A DNA stretch of 35,399 nucleotides from Alphaproteobacteria bacterium (GTDB lineage Bacteria > Pseudomonadota > Alphaproteobacteria > Rhizobiales > Beijerinckiaceae): NCBI GenBank assembly GCA_016869555.1, contig VGDY01000018.1:1-35399 (forward strand), read 5' to 3'. Shown in pieces: positions 8,523-16,921 of the stretch. Made by a program: the position numbers and the translations under genes. Position 1 is the first letter of the stretch. Every line of letters starts with the position of its first letter. The notes beneath the pieces are model-generated. The model did not search any database. It saw only the letters and a program-made list of their open reading frames with translations, and was not told the DNA's origin.

Positions 8523-10061
8523 ATGGCGGTGAGGGTCGCGACGGTCGCATTCGAAGGCGTCGAGGCCCGTCCCGTCGACGTTCAAGTGCAGATTTCGAGC
8601 GGCGCGGTCGTTTTCAACGTGGTCGGCCTTGCCGACAAGGCCGTCGGCGAATCGCGCGAACGGGTGCGCGCCGCCCTGATCGCCTCCGGTCTCGCGCTGC
8701 CGGCCAAGCGCATCACGGTCAATCTCGCTCCCGCCGACATGCCGAAAGAGGGCAGTCACTATGACCTGCCGATCGCCCTTGGCGTCATGGCGGCCATCGG
8801 CGCCATTCCCTCCGACGCGCTCGAAGGATTCGTCGTGCTGGGCGAACTCGCGCTCGACGGTAAGCTGACCCCGACGGCGGGGGTTCTGCCGGCGGCGGTC
8901 GCCGCCAATGCGCGCGGACTGGGGCTGATCTGTCCCAGCGAATGTGGGCCGGAAGCCGCCTGGGCGTCGAGCGACATGGAGGTGATCGCGCCGCGCTCGC
9001 TCATCCAGCTCGTCAATCACGTCAAAGGCGCGCAGGTTCTGGCCAGGCCGCAGCCGGCCGTTCGCAGACTCGCCGTCGACCAGCCCGATCTTTCGGAGAT
9101 CAAGGGTCAGGAGAGCGCCAAGCGGGCGCTCGAAATCGCCGCGGCCGGGGGCCATAATCTTCTCATGAGCGGCCCTCCGGGCGCGGGCAAATCCATGCTC
9201 GCCGCGCGGCTGCCGTCGATCCTTCCGCCGCTGACGCCCCGCGAATTGCTCGAAGTCTCGATGATCCATTCGGTGGCGGGGCAAATCGCCGGCGGCGAAT
9301 TGACCGACCGGCGGCCGTTTCGCGCCCCGCATCATTCCGCCTCTATGCCGGCGCTGGTCGGCGGCGGGACGCATGCGCGGCCAGGCGAGATTTCGCTCGC
9401 GCATCACGGCGTGCTCTTTCTCGACGAATTGCCGGAGTTTCAGCCTCAGGTCCTAGACAGTCTCCGCCAACCGCTCGAGACCGGCGAGATCGCGGTGTCG
9501 CGCGCCAATCATCGCGCCGTTTATCCGGCGCGCTTTCAGCTTGTCGCTGCAATGAATCCCTGTCGTTGCGGCCATGCGAATGACCCGGGCTTCGCCTGCA
9601 AGCGCCAGCCCAACGAGCGTTGCGTCGCGCAATATCAGGCGCGGCTGTCGGGGCCGCTGCTTGACCGTTTCGATGTGCAGATCGAAGTGCCGGCGGTCAC
9701 CGCCGCCGATCTCGTGTTGCCGCCCCCGAGCGAGGGCTCGCGTCAGGTGGCTGCGCGCGTTGCGCGCGCCCGCGAGATTCAGCGCGCCCGCTACGACGGT
9801 CTCTCCCTGCCCTGGGTCGCCGCCAACGCCGCCGCGCCTGCGGGGGTGATCGAGCGCGTGGCGAGCCTTGACGCGCCCGGAACGGCGCTCATTCGCGACG
9901 CCTCCGAGCGCTTCGGCCTCACCGCACGCGGCTTTCACAGAGTCTTGAAGCTGGCGCGCACGATCGCCGATCTCGACGGCGCCGAATCTGTCGGCAGACC
10001 CCATCTCGCCGAGGCGCTTTCCTATCGCGCGGGGCTTGCGTTGGGGCGGCTTGCGGCCTGA
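8523..10061 (+). CDS. comM: ComM/YifB family Mg-chelatase-like AAA+ ATPase
   Basis: A 512-aa ATPase. ComM is a hexameric helicase that promotes branch migration of integrated single-stranded DNA during natural transformation; YifB is the orthologue widely kept in non-competent bacteria. An N-terminal Lon-protease-like fold (residues 1-170, VFNVVGLADKAVGESRERVR) precedes the Mg-chelatase-type ATPase. Walker A is GPPGAGKS (K223), Walker B is GVLFLDELPEF, and the family-specific cysteine cluster is NPCRCGHANDPGFACKRQP, with sensor and C-terminal helices after it. ATG 8523 gives the canonical MAVRVATVAFEG; a TTG at 8511 extends the frame. GGGG lies 7 bases ahead. The next gene starts 9 bases after the stop. 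Confidence 0.95.
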   Translation: MAVRVATVAFEGVEARPVDVQVQISSGAVVFNVVGLADKAVGESRERVRAALIASGLALPAKRITVNLAPADMPKEGSHYDLPIALGVMAAIGAIPSDALEGFVVLGELALDGKLTPTAGVLPAAVAANARGLGLICPSECGPEAAWASSDMEVIAPRSLIQLVNHVKGAQVLARPQPAVRRLAVDQPDLSEIKGQESAKRALEIAAAGGHNLLMSGPPGAGKSMLAARLPSILPPLTPRELLEVSMIHSVAGQIAGGELTDRRPFRAPHHSASMPALVGGGTHARPGEISLAHHGVLFLDELPEFQPQVLDSLRQPLETGEIAVSRANHRAVYPARFQLVAAMNPCRCGHANDPGFACKRQPNERCVAQYQARLSGPLLDRFDVQIEVPAVTAADLVLPPPSEGSRQVAARVARAREIQRARYDGLSLPWVAANAAAPAGVIERVASLDAPGTALIRDASERFGLTARGFHRVLKLARTIADLDGAESVGRPHLAEALSYRAGLALGRLAA

Positions 10062-10070
10062 TGATGGCGC

Positions 10071-11774
10071 ATGTCCTTAACCCATCTTGCGATTTTGGCT
10101 GCGGCGCAGCTCGCCATACTGCTTCTCGCCGCATCGATTTTCATTGCTTTACGCAAGCGCGACCGCAAAACGGTCGAGTCCGAAGTTGAATTGCTGCGCG
10201 ACGAAATCTGGGAGCTGCGCGCCGCCGCCGCCGCTCGCGACCGCGCCGAGGCCGCCAGCTTGGCGAAGTCTCGCTTTTTGGCTGCGGTCAGCCATGAGTT
10301 CCGAACGCCGCTGAACGGCGTCATGGGACTGGCGCAGCTGCTCGCCATGACCAGGCTGACCGACGAACAGGCGAGCTATGTCGAAGCGATCGGAGATTCG
10401 AGTCGTTCGCTGTCGCAGCTCATCGACGACATTCTCGATTTTTCCAAGATCGAAGCCGGCAAGTTCGAGCTGCGCTGCGAGACCTTCGCGCTCGCTCCTC
10501 TTGTTGAAAGCGTCGTCGAACTATTGGCGCCGCGCGCCTTGACGAAAGGCCTGGAGCTCGCCAGCGTGATCTCGCCCGATGCGCCACGAGAAATCGTCGG
10601 CGATCCGGCCCGGCTAAGGCAGGTGCTGCTCAATCTCATTGGCAACGCCGTGAAGTTCACTGAACACGGCGGCGTCGGCATGCGCGTCATGCGCGACGGC
10701 GCGCGGCTGCGTTTCGCGGTGTGCGACACCGGACCAGGCGTGCCGATCGAGGCGCGCGAAGCGATCTTCGAAGAATTCGAACAGGCTGATCCGTCCGAAA
10801 ACCACCCGCGCGCCGGCACGGGCCTCGGCCTCGCCATTTCCCGCCGTCTGGTTGCGCGAATGGGCGGCGCGCTCGCGCTCGTCGAATCATCCGACAAGGG
10901 TTCGGTTTTCGCCTTTACGCTCCCGGCGCCGCCGGTTTCCCGCGAAGTCGTTCTGACTCCGCTTTCCGGACTTAAGGCGCTCATCGTCGCGCAAAGCGTT
11001 TTTGAAGCGCCCTACCTGGCGGAGAGTTTGCGCTACGCAGGAGCCGAGGCGGAGATCGTTGCGGCGGAGGACGCGGCGGGCGCGTTGCAAGGCCGTCGGG
11101 ACAAGCCTTTCGACGCCGTCATCGTCGACTGCGCGCTCGGGCCGCATATGACTGCCGAGCTGGCGAAAACCGCGCGTGCCGCGCAAGTGCGCAGGCTGTT
11201 CCTGCTCTTCTCGCCGCTTGAGCGGTGCGCTTTCGGCGAGGAGGCGTTATGCGACTTCGATGGCTGGCTGGTGAAGCCGGTTCGGATCGCTTCGCTCATT
11301 GCCCGCCTCTCGCAAGAGGGCGCCGAGGCGCCCGCGAGCGAGGAAGGCGCGCAGGCGCAAACGCTCGCCGGGGTCAACGCGCTGGTCGCCGAAGACAATG
11401 AGATCAACGCTCTCATCCTTATGCGTCACCTTGCGAAACTTGGCGCGAAGGTGACCCGGGCGGAAAGCGGCGCGCTCGCGCTCGCGCGCGCAAGCGAAGC
11501 GATCGAGGGCGCCGGCGCGCCCTATGACGTGATCGTCATGGATCTGTTCATGCCGGATTTTGACGGACGCGAGGCGAGTCTGCGCATTCGCGAGGCCGAA
11601 GCGCGCGCGGGCGCCCGGCGCACGCCGATCTTGGTGCTGACCGCCAGCGGGCGCGAGGAGGACGAACGCGCCGCGCGCGCCGCGGGCGTCGACGCCTTTC
11701 TCACCAAGCCGGTGGAGTTCTCTTCGCTCGCGGCGACGATCCAGGAACTGAGATCGGCGTCGCGCCGAACATAA
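10071..11774 (+). CDS. Membrane-anchored hybrid histidine kinase with two receiver domains
   Basis: A 567-aa sensor kinase. One transmembrane helix (about residues 6-27) is followed by a coiled coil (KTVESEVELLRDEIWELRAA). Then come HisKA with phospho-acceptor H75 in SHEFRTPLNG and HATPase with GNAVKFTEHGG, DTGPGVP and GTGLGLAIS. The first receiver-like domain (about 300-405) keeps D353 and the KP motif but has lost the N-terminal acidic pair (ALIVAQS), so it is probably degenerate. The second (about 440-560) is intact, with AEDNEIN, D491 in VIVMDLFMP, T in LTAS and K in LTKPV. There is no periplasmic sensor domain, so the signal is likely internal or passed by a partner. It lies 9 bases after comM and could be co-transcribed. 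Its cognate partner is unknown. Confidence 0.9.
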   Translation: MSLTHLAILAAAQLAILLLAASIFIALRKRDRKTVESEVELLRDEIWELRAAAAARDRAEAASLAKSRFLAAVSHEFRTPLNGVMGLAQLLAMTRLTDEQASYVEAIGDSSRSLSQLIDDILDFSKIEAGKFELRCETFALAPLVESVVELLAPRALTKGLELASVISPDAPREIVGDPARLRQVLLNLIGNAVKFTEHGGVGMRVMRDGARLRFAVCDTGPGVPIEAREAIFEEFEQADPSENHPRAGTGLGLAISRRLVARMGGALALVESSDKGSVFAFTLPAPPVSREVVLTPLSGLKALIVAQSVFEAPYLAESLRYAGAEAEIVAAEDAAGALQGRRDKPFDAVIVDCALGPHMTAELAKTARAAQVRRLFLLFSPLERCAFGEEALCDFDGWLVKPVRIASLIARLSQEGAEAPASEEGAQAQTLAGVNALVAEDNEINALILMRHLAKLGAKVTRAESGALALARASEAIEGAGAPYDVIVMDLFMPDFDGREASLRIREAEARAGARRTPILVLTASGREEDERAARAAGVDAFLTKPVEFSSLAATIQELRSASRRT

Positions 11775-11790
11775 GCGCGCGGCGCATCCG

Positions 11791-12669
11791 TCAGGCGCCC
11801 GGCCGCGCGATCGCGCCGAAGCGTCCCGACTGGTAATCGACGAACGCCTGCCGCAGTTCATCCTGCGTGTTCATCACGAAGGGCCCTTGCTGCGCCACCG
11901 GCTCGTCGATCGGTTCGCCGCTCATGACGATGAGCTTCGCGTCATTATCGGCTTCGAAGGCGATGTCGCCGCCTTCCTGATCAAAAACGACGACGTCGGT
12001 GGCGCGTGCGACTTTCTCGCCATTGACGTCGACCGTGCCTTCAAGCACCGCCGCAAGGGCCGTGTGTCCTTCCGGCAGCGTGAAGCGGACGCTCTTTCCG
12101 GCGTCGACGCGCATGTCCCAAAGATCGATCGGCGTCGCCGTTTGCGCCGGTCCGCGACGCCCGTCGAATGCGCCGGCGATGACGCGAACGAGGCCGGCGT
12201 CGTCGGGCAGATCGACGCGCGGAATGTCCTTGTCGAGGAGGGTCTGGTAGCGCGGCGCGCTCATCTTGTCGCGCGCCGGCAGATTGACCCAGAGCTGCAC
12301 GACCTCGAAGCGTCCGCCCGACCTGGCGAAGCTTTCGGAATGAAATTCCTCGTGAACGATTCCCGAGGCGGCGCGCATCCACTGCACGTCGCCGGGGCCG
12401 ATGAGTCCGCCGGCGCCGGTCGAGTCGCGATGCGCGACTTCGCCGTCGAGGACGATCGTCACGGTCTCGAAACCGCGATGCGGATGGGCGCCGACGCCGC
12501 GGCGCTTGGCGGTCGGCGGAAAGTCGAACGGTCCGGCATAGTCGAACAGCAGAAAGGGGCTGACCCGAGCGCCATGTTCGTGATGCGAGAACAGCGAACG
12601 GACGGGAAAGCCGTCGCCGACCCAGTGCAGGGAATCGGGGGCGGGGTAAACGCCGATGATTTTTCGCAT
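11791..12669 (-). CDS. Pirin family protein
   Basis: A 292-aa bicupin of the pirin/YhhW family. The N-terminal cupin has the metal-site signature HPHRGFETVTIVLDGEVAHRDS and GIVHEEF, giving the usual three His and one Glu ligands. The C-terminal pirin domain is present (LPEGHTALAAVLEGTVDVNG). Family members bind Fe(II) and some have quercetin 2,3-dioxygenase activity; most have no known physiological substrate. ATG 12669 (MRKIIGVYPAP) has AAGGAG 9 bases ahead and is preferred over an upstream ATG at 12717. The gene ends 16 bases from the convergent kinase gene and is divergent from gdx. Confidence 0.92.
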   Translation of the reverse strand: MRKIIGVYPAPDSLHWVGDGFPVRSLFSHHEHGARVSPFLLFDYAGPFDFPPTAKRRGVGAHPHRGFETVTIVLDGEVAHRDSTGAGGLIGPGDVQWMRAASGIVHEEFHSESFARSGGRFEVVQLWVNLPARDKMSAPRYQTLLDKDIPRVDLPDDAGLVRVIAGAFDGRRGPAQTATPIDLWDMRVDAGKSVRFTLPEGHTALAAVLEGTVDVNGEKVARATDVVVFDQEGGDIAFEADNDAKLIVMSGEPIDEPVAQQGPFVMNTQDELRQAFVDYQSGRFGAIARPGA

Positions 12670-12825
12670 GACAAGGGCTCCTTGCGACCTATGTGGGCGG
12701 CGACGAGCCAAATGCAAATCGGCGCCGGGGCCGAGGCTCGGTCCTTGACGCAGACGGCGACAAAACCGACAAGTCCGCCCAACGGCGAATCATGGCGACG
12801 ACAATGGCGGATTAAGGAAGGTTAG

Positions 12826-13152
12826 ATGGACTGGATCATTCTCTTTATCGGCAGCATCTGCGAAGTCGGCTGGCTGATCGGTATGAAATATGCGGAAGGG
12901 TTCACGCGGTTTTGGCCTTCGGTCGTCATGGTGTTTTTCATGGCGGCGAGCGTCGGTTGTCTGGGCCTGGCGGTCAAAACAATTCCTGCCGGCACGGCGT
13001 ACGCCGCTTGGACGGGCACGAGCATCGCGGCGGCGACGCTTGTCGGCGTCTATCTCTTCAACGAACCGACGACGGCGCTGCGCCTAGGATCGATCGCGCT
13101 CATCGTTCTAGGCATCATTGGCCTGCGGCTCGGCGGCGTCGACATGAAATAG
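12826..13152 (+). CDS. gdx: Small multidrug resistance family, guanidinium exporter type (SugE/Gdx)
   Basis: A 108-aa four-helix inner-membrane protein. It has the SMR essential glutamate E13 in SICEVGWLIGMKYAEGF and the SugE/Gdx-type signatures KTIPAGTAYAAWTG and RLGSIALIVLGIIGLRLGG. Gdx dimers exchange guanidinium for two protons; the related EmrE/Qac subtype exports bulky cations. The KxIPxGTAYAxWTG loop and EV(G)W motif favour the Gdx side. AAGGAAGG is 5 bases ahead of the ATG. No clear guanidine riboswitch was found in the 155-base leader. It converges on a gene for an arginine-dependent amidinotransferase, which makes a guanidino-compound context likely. Confidence 0.88.
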   Translation: MDWIILFIGSICEVGWLIGMKYAEGFTRFWPSVVMVFFMAASVGCLGLAVKTIPAGTAYAAWTGTSIAAATLVGVYLFNEPTTALRLGSIALIVLGIIGLRLGGVDMK

Positions 13153-13156
13153 AATT

Positions 13157-13190
13157 TGTCCCGACGTCCTCAAGACGGAGCGTCGGGACA
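13157..13190. terminator. Bidirectional terminator between gdx and the amidinotransferase gene
   Basis: A perfect 10-bp stem, TGTCCCGACG (13157-13166) with CGTCGGGACA (13181-13190), and a 14-base loop. It lies 4 bases after the gdx stop and 9 bases before the end of the opposing gene. Read leftward it is followed by AATTCTATTT. It probably serves both transcripts. Confidence 0.7.
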
Positions 13191-13199
13191 TGCTAGCGT

Positions 13200-14312
13200 T
13201 TAAAAATAGCTCTCGAGCGATCCGCGACGGCGCACGTCGAGCGTGGCGCAATGGAAGGCGCCGCCGAACGCGGCATAGTGCAGGAAGGAGCAAGGGATCG
13301 GCTCGTAACCCCATTTCTCCATCTGCCGCATCATGTTGGCGTGATGCGGATCGACGATGACGCGCTTCTCGTCGATCATCAGAATGTTCATGCTGAGCCA
13401 TTTGCCGCACATCGAGGTGATTGCGAGAATGCGGTCGTTGATCGGATCGGGCTCGGGCGCGACGAGAACGTCCCATTTCTTCAAAATGTCGGGCAGTTCA
13501 TCGGGGTTGATATATTCGGGATTGATCAGCAGCCGGCCCGGCCCCAGCGGCAGGATCGTCGTGTCGATATGCATCGGGTTCGGGCAGCGGCTCTTGATCT
13601 CGTGAATGCGATAGCCCTCGCCGAGATGGCGGCGCAGCCAGTCGATGCCCATGGCGTTCGTCACATTGGAGCGCGTGACGAAAATGTCGCGGCCGCAACG
13701 GAAGAAATCGGCGGCGTCGAAGACCGGCTCGAATTCGGTGAGAATGTAGCGGATCTCCTCGCCCTTCTCCGGCAGTTTGAAATCAGAGTCGAAGAGTTCG
13801 TCGGTGAGCTGGGGCTTTGGCGCCGAAGTCCAGCGCGCGCCGCGACGAAAATAGTCCTTGAGGATTTCGCGATAGGAGTGGGTCTCGAAATAACGGCAGG
13901 GCCAGGCCATTGGCGTTTCAAGAATCTCGTCGCCGAAAACAAGCATGGAGTCGCGCGGACAGGAATTGCAAAAGCCGCGTGACGACCAGTGCGGCGTCGA
14001 GAATTTCGCCTTGTGGTTGACGGCGTTGGGTCGCGTCACCGTGACGCCGAGCGACTCGAGCAAAGCGACAAAGCCGTCGAGCTCCCGCTGCGCCGGCTCG
14101 ATCATGAATTTCGGAAAGCGAAATCCGGCGGCGAGCGACTGGGCGCGCGCGGCCATGCCGGGAATGTTGCAGGTGACGACCGGATGGTCGGACGGAATGG
14201 TCGAGCCTTCGAGGCGCCCGACGATGATCTCCTCCAACGGATCCCATTCGTTATGAGAATTGACCGGACATTCCGCGGCAATCGCGGACCCCATAGATGC
14301 ATGGATATTCAT
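13200..14312 (-). CDS. L-arginine:glycine amidinotransferase-like enzyme
   Basis: A 370-aa amidinotransferase that closely follows vertebrate AGAT (GATM) over its whole catalytic length: CPVNSHNEWDPLEEIIVGR near the N-terminus, FDAADFFRCGRDIF, NPMHID, KWLSMNILMIDEKRVIVD, and FGGAFHCATLDVRRRGSLESY at the end. The catalytic residues expected from human AGAT are present: D199, H248 and nucleophile C355. From memory, the acceptor-site pair Asn300/Met302 of human AGAT, which differs in the cyanobacterial CyrA, is kept here as N245/M247. That favours glycine as acceptor, giving guanidinoacetate plus ornithine. The ATG at 14312 has only a weak GGGGCG ahead. It is a single leftward gene, convergent with gdx. 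Confidence 0.9.
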   Translation of the reverse strand: MNIHASMGSAIAAECPVNSHNEWDPLEEIIVGRLEGSTIPSDHPVVTCNIPGMAARAQSLAAGFRFPKFMIEPAQRELDGFVALLESLGVTVTRPNAVNHKAKFSTPHWSSRGFCNSCPRDSMLVFGDEILETPMAWPCRYFETHSYREILKDYFRRGARWTSAPKPQLTDELFDSDFKLPEKGEEIRYILTEFEPVFDAADFFRCGRDIFVTRSNVTNAMGIDWLRRHLGEGYRIHEIKSRCPNPMHIDTTILPLGPGRLLINPEYINPDELPDILKKWDVLVAPEPDPINDRILAITSMCGKWLSMNILMIDEKRVIVDPHHANMMRQMEKWGYEPIPCSFLHYAAFGGAFHCATLDVRRRGSLESYF

Positions 14313-14673
14313 AATGCGCCCCGGAATCGTTTCCAGCGAGAGACTTCTAGCGCTTTTGAGCTGTTCTTCAAGTCGTGGGAAAAAGCGTCCGATTTCTTAG
14401 GCTTAACGATGCGTCGGCGGAAGCCTTACTCGTTTTGTTCTCGGTCGAAGCCCCTTTTTGCGGGCCGACTATGTCGCCAAGAGCGGGCGCAGTCCACTCC
14501 GGACGCCCCTTTGCGACGACTTGTCTTTTCCTGCGCATTGCGAGATAAGGCGCGCTTCACAGAACCGCCCGGCCAGTGATGGGCTGCCGTGGCGGTTCTT
14601 TCGCTCGCGCGAAGCGGCGCCGGCTGATCAGGCTGGCGCTTAAGAACAACGGGCGCAGGCCCAGGAGAGCAAA
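14313..14673. other. Intergenic region: divergent promoters and rpmI leader
   Basis: A 361-base gap between the divergent amidinotransferase gene and rpmI. No convincing coding frame is present. The left half has moderately AT-rich patches suited to promoters. The right half holds the hairpin at 14561-14599 described separately. infC, which often precedes rpmI, is absent. Confidence 0.5.
14561..14599 (+). promoter_or_regulatory. Long hairpin in the rpmI-rplT leader (possible ribosomal-protein leader)
   Basis: AGAACCGCC (14561-14569) pairs perfectly with GGCGGTTCT (14591-14599). It is extended inward by CGGC/GCCG with one bulged base, giving about 13 bp and a 12-base loop, followed by TTTC. 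It lies about 75 bases upstream of rpmI. It could be an attenuator or an L20 autoregulatory site, or a terminator of an upstream transcript. No known leader family was matched. Confidence 0.45.
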
Positions 14674-14874
14674 ATGCCCAAGCTGAAGACGAAATCGGGC
14701 GCAAAAAAGCGCTTCAAGATCACCGGAACCGGGAAAGTGGTTTACGCCCAGCAGGGCAAGCGCCACGGCATGATCAAGCGGACGAACAAGCAGATCAGGA
14801 ATCTGCGCGGCACGAACGTCTTGTTCAAGACTGACGGCGACAACGTCAAAAAATACTTCCTGCCGAACGGCTGA
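14674..14874 (+). CDS. rpmI: Large ribosomal subunit protein L35
   Basis: A 66-aa, highly basic ribosomal protein. It starts [20 protein letters not shown] and includes [19 protein letters not shown], as bacterial bL35 does. AGGAG lies 6-7 bases before the ATG. It is followed 36 bases later by rplT, the near-universal pairing. It binds 23S rRNA in the 50S subunit. The length is normal. Confidence 0.98.
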   Translation: MPKLKTKSGAKKRFKITGTGKVVYAQQGKRHGMIKRTNKQIRNLRGTNVLFKTDGDNVKKYFLPNG

Positions 14875-14910
14875 TCCGCAGCACGCTTTTTTCCGCAAAG
14901 GAGTTTCGTC

Positions 14911-15276
14911 ATGGCTCGCGTCAAGCGCGGCGTCGCCGCTCACGCCAAACACAAGAAGACCCTCAAGGCCGCCAAAGGTTTCTACGGTCGCCGCAAGAAT
15001 ACGATCCGCGCCGCCAAGGCCGCCGTCGACCGCTCGATGCAATATGCGACGCGCGATCGCAAGGCGAAGAAGCGCACCTTCCGCGCGCTGTGGATCCAGC
15101 GGCTCAACGCCGCCGTGCGCGAACACGGCCTCACCTATTCGCGCTTCATCGACGGCCTCGCCAAGGCGGGGATCGAGGTCGACCGCAAGGTCCTGTCGGA
15201 ACTCGCCATCCATCAGCCGGAAGCCTTCGCGGCGATCGTGGCGCAGGCGAAATCGGCGGCGCCGCAGGCGGCCTGA
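14911..15276 (+). CDS. rplT: Large ribosomal subunit protein L20
   Basis: A 121-aa bL20. The basic N-terminal tail [20 protein letters not shown] and the core [21 protein letters not shown] are diagnostic, followed by [19 protein letters not shown] and the C-terminal domain. L20 is needed early in 50S assembly and, in other bacteria, represses its own operon by binding the leader mRNA. AAGGAG lies 8 bases ahead of the ATG. A strong terminator follows the gene; pheS/pheT, which often come next, are not here. Confidence 0.98.
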   Translation: MARVKRGVAAHAKHKKTLKAAKGFYGRRKNTIRAAKAAVDRSMQYATRDRKAKKRTFRALWIQRLNAAVREHGLTYSRFIDGLAKAGIEVDRKVLSELAIHQPEAFAAIVAQAKSAAPQAA

Positions 15277-15302
15277 ACACCGAGATCGCGAACGAATGAG
15301 AG

Positions 15303-15332
15303 CCTCCCGTAGCTCTGCTCCGGGAGGTTTTT
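15303..15332 (+). terminator. Rho-independent terminator of rpmI-rplT
   Basis: CCTCCCG (15303-15309) pairs with CGGGAGG (15321-15327), directly followed by TTTTT and then AGTTTT. It lies 27 bases after the rplT stop and is a textbook intrinsic terminator. Confidence 0.9.
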
Positions 15333-15361
15333 AGTTTTGGAGCGTTTCGAATTCTTTCGCA

Positions 15362-15382
15362 CCGAGGCGTTTGGCGCCTCGG
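15362..15382. repeat. Short perfect palindrome between rplT and lpdA
   Basis: CCGAGGCG (15362-15369) and CGCCTCGG (15375-15382) flank a TTTGG loop. There is no T-tract, so it is not an obvious terminator. It may be a remnant intergenic palindromic unit or an RNA hairpin in the lpdA leader. Confidence 0.4.
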
Positions 15383-15469
15383 CGACTTGCTTGCGCGCCC
15401 ATCTGGAATGGCGTCGTCTCGCCTGCGCGTCAGGTCGCTCTATAATCTCGCAACGATCTGGGGCGGAGC

Positions 15470-16909
15470 ATGACCGACACATATGATCTCATCGTCATCG
15501 GCGGTGGACCCGGCGGCTATGTCGCCGCGATCCGCGCCGCGCAATTGGGACTGAAAACCGCGGTCGTCGAGCGCGAGCATCTTGGCGGCATCTGCCTGAA
15601 CTGGGGTTGCATCCCGACGAAGGCGCTGCTGCGTTCGGCCGAGGTCTATCGTTTGGCCAAAGAGGGCGAACGCTTCGGCGTTTCGCCAGGCGCCCTGAGC
15701 GCCGACGCGGCGCGCATCGTCGCGCATTCGCGCGAGGCGGCGACGCGGCTCAATGGCGGCGTCGCTTTTCTTCTCAAGAAGAACAAGATCGACGTCATCT
15801 GGGGCGAGGCGACGATCGTCGCAAAGGGTGAGGTCCGGGTCGGCGTGACGACCAAGGCGCCAATGCCGCCGCAACCGCCGGCGCCGAAAACGACGCTTGG
15901 AGATGGGCTCTATCGGGCGAAACACATCATCGTCGCGACCGGCGCGCGTCCGCGCGTCCTGCCCGGTCTCGAACCGGATGGACGACTCGTCTGGACCTAT
16001 TTCGAAGCGATGAAGCCGGAACGTTTTCCGAAATCGCTGCTCATCGCCGGCGCCGGCGCCATCGGCGTCGAATTCGCGTCATTCTATCGGACGTTCGGCG
16101 TCGACGTGATTCTCGTCGAAGCGCTGCCGCATATTCTCCCGAGCGAAGACGAAGAAATCGCCGCTTTGGCGCATCGATCGTTCAAGAAACAGGGGATCGA
16201 CATTCGCGTCGCGACGACGGTGACGGGCGTCGAGAAAAAGGCCGACAGCCTCGCCGTGACGCTGAAAGGGCCCGACGAGGCGGCTCAGACGCTTGAAGTG
16301 GAACGCGCGCTGTCGGCGATCGGCGTCGTCGCCAATGTCGAAAATTTGGGGCTGGAGGCGCTCGGCGTCGTCCTTGAGCGCGGGGTCGTCAAGGTCGACG
16401 GTCTGGGGCGCACCAATGTCGACGGCGTTTATGCGATCGGCGATGTCGCCGGCGGTCCGATGCTCGCCCATAAGGCGGAGCATGAGGGCGTCTCCTGCGT
16501 CGAGGCGATCGCGGGACTCAACGCCCATGCGCTCGATAGATCGCGCGTGCCGGGCTGCACCTATTGCCACCCGCAAGTCGCCTCGGTCGGCCTGACCGAA
16601 GCGAAGGCGAAAGAGCAGGGGCTCGACGTAAAGATCGGCCGCTTCCCCTATCTCGCCAATGGCAAGGCGATCGCTCTCGGCGAACTCGAAGGGCTTGTGA
16701 AGACGATCTTTGACGCCAAGAGCGGACAGCTGCTCGGCGCGCACATATTCGGGGTGGAAGCCACCGAAATGATCCAGGGCTTCGTCATCGCCATGAATCT
16801 AGAGACGACCGAGGAAGAGCTGATCCGCACGATCTTTCCGCATCCCACGCTGTCGGAAACCATGCATGAGAGCGTGCTCGCGGCCTACGGCCGGGCGATT
16901 CACGTTTGA
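15470..16909 (+). CDS. lpdA: Dihydrolipoyl dehydrogenase (E3)
   Basis: A 479-aa flavoprotein that re-oxidises dihydrolipoamide in 2-oxoacid dehydrogenase complexes and passes electrons to NAD+. The FAD site is IGGGPGGYVAA, the redox-active disulfide is C42/C47 in GGICLNWGCIPTKALL, the NAD site is IAGAGAIGVEFASF, and the second FAD motif is VYAIGDVAGGPMLAHKA. The catalytic His-Glu region is FPHPTLSETMHE. A proline-rich insert (APMPPQPPAPKTTLGDG, about residues 127-145) is characteristic of the pyruvate dehydrogenase-type E3 of Rhizobiales. The gene stands alone here, without pdhAB or pdhC next to it. GGAG lies very close to the ATG. Confidence 0.95.
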   Translation: MTDTYDLIVIGGGPGGYVAAIRAAQLGLKTAVVEREHLGGICLNWGCIPTKALLRSAEVYRLAKEGERFGVSPGALSADAARIVAHSREAATRLNGGVAFLLKKNKIDVIWGEATIVAKGEVRVGVTTKAPMPPQPPAPKTTLGDGLYRAKHIIVATGARPRVLPGLEPDGRLVWTYFEAMKPERFPKSLLIAGAGAIGVEFASFYRTFGVDVILVEALPHILPSEDEEIAALAHRSFKKQGIDIRVATTVTGVEKKADSLAVTLKGPDEAAQTLEVERALSAIGVVANVENLGLEALGVVLERGVVKVDGLGRTNVDGVYAIGDVAGGPMLAHKAEHEGVSCVEAIAGLNAHALDRSRVPGCTYCHPQVASVGLTEAKAKEQGLDVKIGRFPYLANGKAIALGELEGLVKTIFDAKSGQLLGAHIFGVEATEMIQGFVIAMNLETTEEELIRTIFPHPTLSETMHESVLAAYGRAIHV

Positions 16910-16921
16910 GGCGAATGCGTA

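Noticed and set aside
8418-9407. 329-codon leftward frame opposite comM
   Set aside because: Shadow of comM; no plausible start or motif.
12670-12825. Possible guanidine-II (mini-ykkC) riboswitch ahead of gdx
   Set aside because: One GGC-gACGA-GCC motif is present, but the required second ACGR hairpin does not form near the ribosome-binding site.
11887-12825. 312-codon rightward frame opposite the pirin gene
   Set aside because: Composition of a reverse-complement shadow and no domain. The pirin on the other strand has intact cupin motifs.
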